Source: Acidobacteriaceae bacterium
Lineage (GTDB): Bacteria > Acidobacteriota > Terriglobia > Terriglobales > Acidobacteriaceae
DNA length: 9,725 nucleotides
Assembly (NCBI GenBank): GCA_030049955.1
Contig: JASIJX010000295.1
Location: forward strand, 1-9,725
Reading direction: 5' to 3'
Position numbers and translations under genes: made by a program. The notes beneath the pieces were generated by a model, which worked only from the letters and a program-made list of their open reading frames with translations, ran no database searches and was not told the origin of the DNA. Positions within the stretch are counted from its first letter, which is position 1, and each line of letters begins with the position of its first letter. This document shows positions 1 to 5,597 of the stretch, piece by piece.

Positions 1-474
1 ATGGGCGAGCCGTTCCCCTCGCAGGCGGAAATGGGAGGATACGGCCGCATTCTGTTTTACGCGGACAAATACTGGCCCAACTACATGTCGTGCATTCTCG
101 TGGCCCGCGAAGATTTGATTCAGGGCCGCCCTGAAGTAGTACAGGTGCTGGTGGACGGCATTGCGCGCTCGGGCCTGTGGCTCGACCAGAGCCGGCCCCA
201 TCGCGTCGACGCCGCAGATTTCGTGGGACTTTATTACTACCACCAGAAGCCGGAGTTGCTGCGATGGGCGCTGACCAAGCCGATGTCGCGCATCCGCTAT
301 AACCTGCTGGAGCCGCAGAAGGACGACTTCGATGAGGTGCGCGATCTGATGATACAGACCGGGTTGCTGAAAGAGAAGATTCCGTTCAGTGCCTATACCG
401 ACCTGCAGTTTGCTGATCATGCAACCATTGAGACTTCGTGGAAATACGAACCTGGCGACGCCGTCGCCAAATAA
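1..474 (+). CDS. ABC transporter substrate-binding protein, NitT/TauT (NMT1/SsuA-like) family, 3' part
   Basis: This is the C-terminal 157 residues of a periplasmic solute-binding protein. The frame is open at the window edge and the ATG at base 1 is probably internal, since the family is usually about 320-400 residues. The visible part starts at a GEPF-S motif, which matches the GEP/AEP motif of the second lobe in NMT1/SsuA-type binding proteins. It continues with a GYGRILFYADKYWPNY segment and a helix with P-E-V-V-Q-V-L-V (about residues 44-51), typical of the family's C-terminal lobe. Such proteins deliver nitrate, sulfonates, pyrimidine precursors or metal-linked ligands to an ABC permease; the substrate cannot be told here. 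It stops at TAA 472-474, 27 bases before an HMA protein gene on the same strand, so co-transcription is likely. The family call is from remembered motif patterns. Confidence 0.83.
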   Translation: MGEPFPSQAEMGGYGRILFYADKYWPNYMSCILVAREDLIQGRPEVVQVLVDGIARSGLWLDQSRPHRVDAADFVGLYYYHQKPELLRWALTKPMSRIRYNLLEPQKDDFDEVRDLMIQTGLLKEKIPFSAYTDLQFADHATIETSWKYEPGDAVAK

Positions 475-501
475 CCCTACTTGCTGTCAGGAGAAGCGGT
501 C

Positions 502-840
502 ATGATTCGCCGGCAATTTATCAAGCTAGCCACACTCGCCGGAGCCACCGGCGTCGCGTCGTTCGGCGCTGTTGAAGCGCTGCGCAGCGATTCGAATTCC
601 AGCGCCCTGGACCTGAAAGATATTAAGACGGTCACCTGGCACGTCCGCGGATTCACTTGCGTAACCTGCGCTGTTGGCCTTGAAACGCTGCTCCGCCGGG
701 AGAAAGGCGTCGTCGCCGCAAACGCCACTTATCCGCAAGGAATGGTCACGATCCAATACTATCCCGGCCTCGTGAACGAAGCTGCACTTCGCTCGACGAT
801 TGGTGAACTCGGCTTTACCGCTGATGACAAACGGGGCTGA
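502..840 (+). CDS. Tat-exported heavy-metal-associated (HMA/MerP-like) domain protein
   Basis: This is a small protein of 112 residues. The N-terminus carries RRQFIKLATLAG, a good twin-arginine signal, followed by a short hydrophobic stretch and a possible cleavage site near residue 26 (VEA). Residues 43-108 form an HMA fold with the metal-binding loop GFTCVTCA, where the CxxC cysteines are C53 and C56. The domain ends with the usual ELGF strand. Exported single-domain HMA proteins such as MerP bind thiophilic metals (Hg, Cu, Zn); here the metal is unknown. I chose ATG 502 because CAGGAGAAG (488-496) gives a Shine-Dalgarno site about 6 bases upstream and the signal peptide begins there. An in-frame TTG at 481 would add 7 residues of no apparent use. 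It lies 27 bases after an ABC solute-binding protein gene and 141 bases before a DUF169 gene. Confidence 0.85.
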   Translation: MIRRQFIKLATLAGATGVASFGAVEALRSDSNSSALDLKDIKTVTWHVRGFTCVTCAVGLETLLRREKGVVAANATYPQGMVTIQYYPGLVNEAALRSTIGELGFTADDKRG

Positions 841-981
841 ATCGCCACACAGGAATTTTCCGATCTTCCGGTTGGAAACGCACGCGGCAGCCGCACCATA
901 GGACGCACTCTGAGGCGAGTGCCCCGCTCACGGCAACTGCAATCTCCTTGAACCCCAAATTGCCCAAAAGGAATTCCTCGC

Positions 982-1746
982 ATGGAACAGTCGTACTCCC
1001 AGCTTGCAGAGACTCTTTCGCGCACCCTCCGGCTTGCGCAGCTCCCGGTAGCGGTCTGCTTCCCCGACTCGGTTCCTGCCTCGGTACCCGTACACGATGG
1101 CCGCGCACCTGCGGGATGCAGCTTCTGGCGAGAGGCTGCCGCGGGTCCGTTTGCCACCTCACCGGCCGACCACGCCCTCTGCGCCGTCGGCAGTTACACC
1201 CACAACCTCGAATTGTCGGCGGCGCAACAGACTGACTTGCAGGACTGTCTCGGCGTCTTTGGCAGCCTCGGCTACGTCACGGCCGAGGATTTGCCGCTGA
1301 TCCCGGTTCTCGGCCGACGTCCAAGGCACATCGTTTATGCTCCGCTGGCGCAGTCGCCGCTTCCTCCGGAGGTCGTTCTGCTGTTCGCGGATGCCAGCCA
1401 GGCTTTGATCATCAGCGAAGCTGTGCAGCAGGTGGAACGCCGGAACCTTCCTGCTCTGGGTCGCCCCGCCTGCGCAGTGATTCCGCAGGTGGCCAACACG
1501 GGTATGGCGGCGCTCAGCCTCGGCTGCTGTGGCGCTCGCGCATATGTCGACGCGTTCACGTCCGATCTCCTTATTTGTGCTTTGCCCGGAGCCAACCTTG
1601 CCGCTTATGTCGAGCGCATCGCCGCATTAGCTAACGCCAACTCGATTCTGTCCCGTTTCCATCAGAGGCGCAGTCAGGACGTCGCCGCTGGAGGCAACCC
1701 TACAGTGAAGGAGTCTCTTGCCGCCATGGGATCGGCTACAGACTGA
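982..1746 (+). CDS. DUF169 family protein
   Basis: This 254-residue cytosolic-looking protein has no signal peptide or membrane helix. The order of motifs fits DUF169: LPVAVCF (21-27), AGCSFW (44-49), DHALCAVGSYTH (63-74), an APL segment (120-122), RPACAVIP (161-168) and SLGCCGAR (179-186). The spaced Cys and His residues (C46, H64, C67, H74, C164, C182, C183) could bind a metal or cofactor, but DUF169 has no established biochemical function that I can name. The start at ATG 982 has AAAAGGA (965-971) about 10 bases upstream. It lies on the same strand as an HMA protein and an ABC solute-binding protein, which suggests a shared role in metal or small-solute handling; that is inference. The last 25 or so residues, rich in Gly, Ala and Ser, fall outside the conserved core. 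Confidence 0.82.
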   Translation: MEQSYSQLAETLSRTLRLAQLPVAVCFPDSVPASVPVHDGRAPAGCSFWREAAAGPFATSPADHALCAVGSYTHNLELSAAQQTDLQDCLGVFGSLGYVTAEDLPLIPVLGRRPRHIVYAPLAQSPLPPEVVLLFADASQALIISEAVQQVERRNLPALGRPACAVIPQVANTGMAALSLGCCGARAYVDAFTSDLLICALPGANLAAYVERIAALANANSILSRFHQRRSQDVAAGGNPTVKESLAAMGSATD

Positions 1747-1788
1747 GTCGGCGTCGGCCCGTCTGCGTCCACCCAGTTATTCGTTTCC

Positions 1789-1962
1789 TCTGCACAACTT
1801 CCACCAACTCGTTGGTCCGTGACCGGCAGCATGAATCAGCGTCGCATCGACCACACTTCTACGCTCCCTCTTAACCGCAAGGTGCTGGTTGCTGGCGGCC
1901 CAGATCGCACCTTTAGCACTGGCTTCACGATCCTCAGCAGCACTGAGCTCTACACACCTTAG
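1789..1962 (+). pseudogene. Kelch-repeat protein remnant
   Basis: Read in the frame of base 1789, 57 codons before TAG 1960-1962 give one recognisable Kelch-type unit. In order it shows SAQL, RWSVTGSM, RRIDHTSTL, NRKVLVAGG and SSTELYTP. These match the repeated pattern of bacterial Kelch / galactose-oxidase-like beta-propeller proteins (SAELYDP ... W..TGSM..AR..HTATLL..GKVLVAGG). Intact proteins carry about five to seven such blades. Here only one blade plus the edge of another remains, with no signal peptide, no plausible start other than ATG 1831, and a stop right after the blade. It is therefore a fragment and not a working gene. By chance or by descent it lies in the same frame as the DUF169 gene just upstream (stop 1744-1746). 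Confidence 0.62.
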
Positions 1963-2184
1963 AATTGTCGCTTTGCACCCGGCGTGACAGCCTCGTGCCG
2001 GTTAGCTCGAAGGATGTACAGTGGCACGCTGTTCGCTTTGGCGGAAGCCCCCATCGCGAGCAGCACGCCAACTTGTTCCCAATTCGCGCAAAAGTGCACG
2101 GTGAACGTCGATCCTTTCTGGATCGCATGGAGAAGAGAGCCTGATTCTCAGCAGAAATCTCCTTGATTTCTCAGAACTTCTTGA

Positions 2185-2262
2185 GTTGGAATCGTTCCAG
2201 GTTGGAGCGGATTTCCCTTCATAATCCCGAGGTCGACGGTTCGATCCCGTTTTCCGCCACCA
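2185..2262 (+). pseudogene. Degenerate tRNA (tRNA-Met-like 3' half)
   Basis: A cloverleaf can be drawn over 78 bases. The acceptor is GTTGGAA / TTCCGCC with one mismatch (T2186/C2257) and one T-G wobble (T2187/G2256). The D-stem is GTTC / GAGC with a shortened 7-base loop. The variable loop is AGGTC, the T-arm is GACGG-TTCGATC-CCGTT with the invariant TTCGA, and ACCA is encoded at the end. The segment TTCATAATCCCGAGGTC (2218-2234) matches the anticodon-loop-to-variable-loop region of a tRNA with anticodon CAT. The 5' strand of the anticodon stem (TTCCC) cannot pair with TCCCG, and three extra bases lie between the D-stem and anticodon loop. An alternative stem GGATT / AATCC (2209-2213 / 2222-2226) gives a 9-base loop that does not present a normal anticodon. 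It is most likely a pseudo-tRNA or an attachment-site remnant. Confidence 0.6.
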
Positions 2263-2559
2263 TCCGACCTGTTCGTTGAATAAAAACCGATTCTTCCGGA
2301 ACAAATAAGCGGGCCATCGCAAATGTCCGAAATTTTCGTACGGTGAAGCATTTATCACGACAATGCACGCCAGCTTAAGCTAGTCAAACGATCCACTGCG
2401 GCAGTGCGAACTTCGATCTGCTACGTGAAGTGTAAGCACGTCCAATCATCGGTGGTCGGCCCATAGTGGGTGAACTCACTGGGCGGGATTCCACCTATGA
2501 GGGATTTTCGACTTCCCAGAGTACGGCGATAATGCCTTTAGGACCCCTGATCGTCTGCC

Positions 2560-2601
2560 GCTCCGAATCGCTGAAGGCTTTTTCCTTCCGCAAGTCGGAG
2601 C
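2560..2601 (+). promoter_or_regulatory. Hairpin in the leader of the beta-helix lipoprotein gene
   Basis: The outer stem GCTCCGA (2560-2566) pairs perfectly with TCGGAGC (2595-2601). Inside it, a 3x3 internal loop is followed by GC/GC, one mismatch and GAAGG (2573-2577) with CCTTC (2584-2588), closed by a CTTTTT loop. The hairpin ends 60 bases before the start codon of the downstream gene. It is followed by a second hairpin that covers that start codon. A role in leader RNA folding is inferred; no known riboswitch class was recognised. Confidence 0.35.
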
Positions 2602-2625
2602 CTCCCCCGGCCTAGGCGGTGATCG

Positions 2626-2663
2626 ATGCAGTGAGCCTATATCGACGAGGAGTATCACTGCAT
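2626..2663 (+). promoter_or_regulatory. Start-codon hairpin with Shine-Dalgarno site in its loop
   Basis: ATGCAGTGA (2626-2634) is a perfect inverted repeat of TCACTGCAT (2655-2663), a 9-bp stem. The 3' arm includes the A and T of the ATG at 2662-2664, so the start codon is paired. The 20-base loop (2635-2654) carries the Shine-Dalgarno sequence GAGGAG (2647-2652), which ends 9 bases before the ATG. The ribosome could bind the loop but would have to melt the stem to start. This arrangement suggests translational control of the secreted protein. The pairing is seen directly; the regulatory role is inferred. Confidence 0.45.
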
Positions 2664-4140
2664 GGGATTCAGGCGTCTCGGCGTGCCGATAGCGGCATGG
2701 GCCGTTGCATGCGCGCTCGCGTTGAGCGGTTGTCAGCAGCCAATTAATTCAACCACAAGCACATCAACGGGAAGCAGCAGCTCAACCGGAAGCAGCAGCG
2801 GCTCAACCGGAAGCAGCGGCAGCTCAACGGGAAGCGGCAGCGGTTCATCGGGAAGCAGCGGTAGCGGCTCAACGGGAAGTGGCAGCGGTTCATCGGGAAG
2901 CAGCGGCGGCTCAACGGGAAGCAGCGGCGGCTCATCGGGAAGCAGCGGCAGCGGCTCAACGGGAAGCGGCAGCGGTTCAACGGGAAGCAGCGGCAGCTCA
3001 TCAGGAAGCGGATCCGGCCAAACCAACGGCTACTATGTATCCACTACTGGAAGCGACTCGACCGGGGACGGATCCATGAGCAACCCTTGGGCGACCATCG
3101 CTTACGCCTCTACCCAGGTGAAGGCGGGCGCGACAGTGTATGTTGCAGCGGGCGTCTATACCGGATCGTTCACGACCAATTCGTCGGGCACGTCTTCGGC
3201 TTATATCACCTATCAGGCGACGACGGCTGACTTCAGCCAGAATGTGAACTGCGCTCAGGTTGCTGCCAATCAGGGAAATCTCAACACCTGTGCCCAACTG
3301 GTGGGAACTAATAATGATGTCTGGGACAATAATGGAGACTACGTAGCTATAAGTGGTTTCGATGTTAGTGAGCCAGCCGGTCTTGTCTGCCCATACGGTT
3401 CATGTACCAATGGCATCTACACCCAAGGCAATGCAACGTTGATCGAAGGTAATTCCGTGCATGATGTATTAACCGAAACTTGCAACGATTATGGCGGCGC
3501 GGGGATTACGCCAACTGGTACGAATAATGAAGTAGTAGGTAATTACGTTCATAATATTGGTCCCTATCCTGCAGCCTGCGACTACGTACACGGCATCTAC
3601 TTTAACAATGTAGGTGGTTACGCATACAACAACATTAGCTTCAACAACGCGGGCTTTGGTATTCAGATGTGGCACAACCCCGCTAACCTTGCAATCTTTA
3701 ACAACACAATTTTCGCAAATGCTACAGGTGGAATCGTATTAGGTACTGATACCAGCGGCGTAAATGTTGACGATATTACCGTTGCTAACAACATCGTAAT
3801 GGACAATGGAAACGCATCTGGTGGTGAAAATGGTGGAATATCGGAGCAAGGTTATACCGGACACAATACCTTCGAGAACAACTTAGTGTATAACAACGGC
3901 GGCGGCGGGATGGTTCTACAGAACGGAGACACTGACACTGGAACAGTGACTTCTAATCCGCAATTTGTGAACTATACCGGCACTTCGACGGGCAACTACC
4001 ATTTGCTGTCCACCAGTCCGGCTCTGAACGCGGGCACATCGACTGGTGCTCCAACCACCGATTTTGATGGCAATGCGCGACCGCAAGGCAGTCCGGTCGA
4101 TATTGGAGCATATCAGTACGAAGCCGCTGCCGCGCAGTAG
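2662..4140 (+). CDS. Right-handed beta-helix lipoprotein with Gly/Ser linker
   Basis: This 492-residue protein has a lipoprotein signal: basic start, hydrophobic core and lipobox LSGC, with C24 as the lipidated cysteine. Residues 30-119 are an almost pure Gly/Ser/Thr linker, probably a flexible stalk from the membrane. Residues 124-487 look like a parallel beta-helix. The domain opens with YYVSTTGSDSTGDG and AGATVYVAAGVY, as in DUF1565/pectate-lyase-like proteins. It has many Asn-rich turns (NNTIF, NNIVMDN, NNLVYNNG). It ends with NPQFVN (432-437), SPALNAG and DIGAYQYE (480-487), the pattern of choice-of-anchor-Q-type C-termini. Such proteins often bind or cleave acidic polysaccharides, but no catalytic residues could be assigned. 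The start is supported by GAGGAG at 2647-2652. The centre of the helix (about 3300-3960) is notably AT-richer than both ends. It is separate from the polysaccharide genes, which face it. Confidence 0.85.
   Translation: MGFRRLGVPIAAWAVACALALSGCQQPINSTTSTSTGSSSSTGSSSGSTGSSGSSTGSGSGSSGSSGSGSTGSGSGSSGSSGGSTGSSGGSSGSSGSGSTGSGSGSTGSSGSSSGSGSGQTNGYYVSTTGSDSTGDGSMSNPWATIAYASTQVKAGATVYVAAGVYTGSFTTNSSGTSSAYITYQATTADFSQNVNCAQVAANQGNLNTCAQLVGTNNDVWDNNGDYVAISGFDVSEPAGLVCPYGSCTNGIYTQGNATLIEGNSVHDVLTETCNDYGGAGITPTGTNNEVVGNYVHNIGPYPAACDYVHGIYFNNVGGYAYNNISFNNAGFGIQMWHNPANLAIFNNTIFANATGGIVLGTDTSGVNVDDITVANNIVMDNGNASGGENGGISEQGYTGHNTFENNLVYNNGGGGMVLQNGDTDTGTVTSNPQFVNYTGTSTGNYHLLSTSPALNAGTSTGAPTTDFDGNARPQGSPVDIGAYQYEAAAAQ
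2752..3018 (+). repeat. In-frame imperfect tandem repeat encoding a Gly/Ser/Thr linker
   Basis: The stretch is built from variants of TCAACGGGAAGCGGCAGCGG and TCATCGGGAAGCAGCGG. Longer units of about 21-45 bases recur, all multiples of three, so length changes keep the reading frame. It encodes the linker between the lipidated cysteine and the beta-helix domain of the lipoprotein. Such arrays can change length by slippage or recombination, which would alter stalk length without breaking the protein. The repetitive sequence also leaves long open frames on the opposite strand, which are artefacts. Confidence 0.8.
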
Positions 4141-4200
4141 CGACCGGCACAGCGGGTCTCAACCTCGGCCTGTGCCTCGCTGTTGATCTAAGTGCCACTT

Positions 4201-4234
4201 CCTGGGCAATCTCTGCTATGCAGAATTGCCCAGG
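4201..4234 (+). terminator. Strong hairpin after the beta-helix lipoprotein gene
   Basis: CCTGGGCAAT (4201-4210) pairs with ATTGCCCAGG (4225-4234), and inside it TCTGC (4212-4216) pairs with GCAGA (4220-4224) around a TAT loop. Only C4211 is bulged, giving a 15-bp stem. It begins 60 bases after the lipoprotein stop codon, in the gap between converging genes, so a terminator role is likely. There is no real T-run on either side, so it may instead act as a 3'-end stabilising structure or a bidirectional barrier. A weaker stem GGCACAG / CTGTGCC (4146-4152 / 4170-4176) precedes it. Confidence 0.5.
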
Positions 4235-4292
4235 CCTTACACTAGATCGCCGCATCCAGACTGCAAGCCCCTTGGCCGGCAGCATTGCAATT

Positions 4293-4324
4293 AAAGGGCG
4301 CAGCGGCAGATCCGTTGCGCCTTT
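4293..4324 (-). terminator. Hairpin terminator of the minus-strand polysaccharide gene block
   Basis: On the minus strand, a stem AAAGGCGCAACGG / CCGCTGCGCCCTTT forms around the loop ATCTG, with one bulged C and one G-T wobble. It is followed by TTTAATT, a weak T-rich tail. It starts 11 bases after the TAG (4336-4338) of the FemAB-like gene. Position and shape fit an intrinsic terminator for the minus-strand transcription unit. Confidence 0.5.
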
Positions 4325-4335
4325 GCGCGATTCTG

Positions 4336-5445
4336 CTAAGGATGCCAGCGTCCGGCGGCGCACAATCCCATTCTCAACCAGCGTGGCATGCGCGCGATGC
4401 GGTTGTACGCGACCCGCCGTGCGCCGAAGGATCGGAAGGAAGTCTCAATCGGCTTGTGCATCGACCCCTCAAAGTCGAAAACCGCTGTGCGCTGTGCGGC
4501 AAACTCGATAAGGCTCCAGACCAGAAGCACCGCTCCTCCGCTCGAGCCTTGTTCGGTGTCATGGCCACCTGCTAGCCAGTAACCGCGCTGCGCGTCCCAT
4601 ACAAACAGCTCGGCGGCGTGAACCTTTCCGTTGCCGTCTATGGCTGCCATACACACGCCGGCCTCATGCCCGCGTGCGGCTTCATAGAGCCGGCAAAGAT
4701 ACTGCAAGGAGTAGGGGCAGTTGCGCTGCTGGCGCTGAAAGCTTCCACACGCCGCCTCAAACACAACTTCGGGACCACACTCTCTCACCGTCAAGCCCAA
4801 GCGCCGCGCTTTGCGAATGTTGGTTCGCCGTTCCCCATCCATGTTCTTCCAAATGCGATCGAGCATGGGGAGATCGTCGAGTACGTAGGTATAGTGCGTG
4901 GTCTGACTGTATCCACTCCAATAGAAAGGGAGCCAGTTCTGGCAAGCGGAATGGAATGATTGCATAAAAACGGGCTCACGCGAAAGCCAATCCGCGAACA
5001 AGCCTGAAATTTTATTCTCGCGCGCTTCCTGGTTCGCTTTTTTCCCCGGCGATGGAGCGATCGCCATGCCCAACGTGGCTGTCAGCTTGGGCATGCCGCA
5101 AATACGCATGCCGAGTCTGCGCTCGTAATGCAGCGGAATTCCGGCAACGAGCTGCCCCGATTCGAAATATCCCAAAATCCGCACCTGGCTGCACGCCGCT
5201 CTTAACCACCACGATTTCAAGAAGACGGAACATTGCGGCGAGTGTTCGACCAGCGCGTCCCATTGTGGAATTTCTTCCGGAGTCAACAACGAAAGGCCAG
5301 CTTTGCGTGACTGCAAAGCGCCCTTTGGTTGGCGGCAATGTAATTCCGTTTCCGGCAATGCCGGCTCCGGGTGGACAGTGAAGGTGAGCGTCTGCTGCGG
5401 CTCCGCGATCGCTTTGCACTCTGACTTTTCGACAATCTCAGGCAT
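4336..5445 (-). CDS. FemAB/BioF2-like GNAT family acyltransferase
   Basis: This 369-residue protein has no signal peptide. After a poorly conserved N-terminus (1-48), residues 50-180 form the first GNAT-like half and residues 185-345 the second. The second half carries motifs typical of Acetyltransf_6 (FemAB/BioF2-like) proteins: GERRTNIRKARRLGLTV (204-220), GYWLAGGHD (288-296), SGGAVLLVWSLIEFAA (302-317), FDFEGSM (323-329) and FRSFGA (337-342). Members transfer aminoacyl or acyl groups, and related proteins are common in exopolysaccharide/exosortase loci. The ATG at 5443-5445 has a full AGGAGG 7 bases upstream, which fixes the start. It lies 152 bases downstream of a PglF-like dehydratase on the same strand, so it is probably the last gene of the unit and may acylate the amino sugar or another cell-surface component. 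The exact substrate is unknown. Confidence 0.82.
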   Translation of the reverse strand: MPEIVEKSECKAIAEPQQTLTFTVHPEPALPETELHCRQPKGALQSRKAGLSLLTPEEIPQWDALVEHSPQCSVFLKSWWLRAACSQVRILGYFESGQLVAGIPLHYERRLGMRICGMPKLTATLGMAIAPSPGKKANQEARENKISGLFADWLSREPVFMQSFHSACQNWLPFYWSGYSQTTHYTYVLDDLPMLDRIWKNMDGERRTNIRKARRLGLTVRECGPEVVFEAACGSFQRQQRNCPYSLQYLCRLYEAARGHEAGVCMAAIDGNGKVHAAELFVWDAQRGYWLAGGHDTEQGSSGGAVLLVWSLIEFAAQRTAVFDFEGSMHKPIETSFRSFGARRVAYNRIARMPRWLRMGLCAAGRWHP

Positions 5446-5597
5446 GCGAAATCCTCCTGTCGATGATCTGCTTGCACGCGAGCTCGATAAAGCATGAAAG
5501 CGGGAGAAAAGAAGTTCATTAATCCATAGCGCGCCTACAAAGTGATTCCGTTAGAGCAGTGGACGCGCAGAAAAGATCGCCGTCCTCCTGGGATTTG

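Larger units (their letters stand above)
1747..2661. other. Gene-poor stretch with decayed sequences and inverted repeats
   Basis: No intact gene is recognisable in these 915 bases. The stretch holds a Kelch-repeat remnant (1789-1962) and a degenerate tRNA-like sequence (2185-2262), both listed separately. Bases 1963-2184 show nothing I recognise on either strand. Bases 2263-2559 hold only small inverted repeats: AGCTTAAGCT (2372-2381), CACTGC-G-GCAGTG (2394-2406) and a bulged hairpin GCCC-AGTG / CACT-GGGC (2459-2484). Bases 2560-2663 fold into two hairpins in front of the next gene. A promoter for that gene must lie somewhere here, but I could not pick one with confidence. The mixture of remnants suggests an old insertion or deletion junction between the two + strand transcription units. 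Confidence 0.6.

Noticed and set aside
481..501. TTG at 481 as start of the HMA protein
   Set aside because: ATG 502 has a proper Shine-Dalgarno site and directly begins the twin-arginine signal.
1959..2150. Minus-strand frame of about 53 codons ending with TAA at 1959-1961
   Set aside because: No start with a ribosome-binding site, no recognised domain; may be a fragment but I cannot support it.
2002..2358. Minus-strand open frames with WWRKTGSNRRPRDYEG
   Set aside because: This is the well-known false protein pattern produced by reading a tRNA gene on its opposite strand; it overlaps the tRNA-like sequence at 2185-2262.
2560..2640. Possible c-di-GMP-I (GEMM) riboswitch because of CGCAAG ... 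CGGCCTAGG
   Set aside because: The upstream conserved part, the GNRA loop and its receptor, and the closing stem are missing; the resemblance is limited to a few bases.
2733..3026. Minus-strand Pro/Leu/Glu-rich repeat frames opposite the Gly/Ser linker
   Set aside because: Low-complexity shadow of the in-frame repeat; no start signal or recognised domain.
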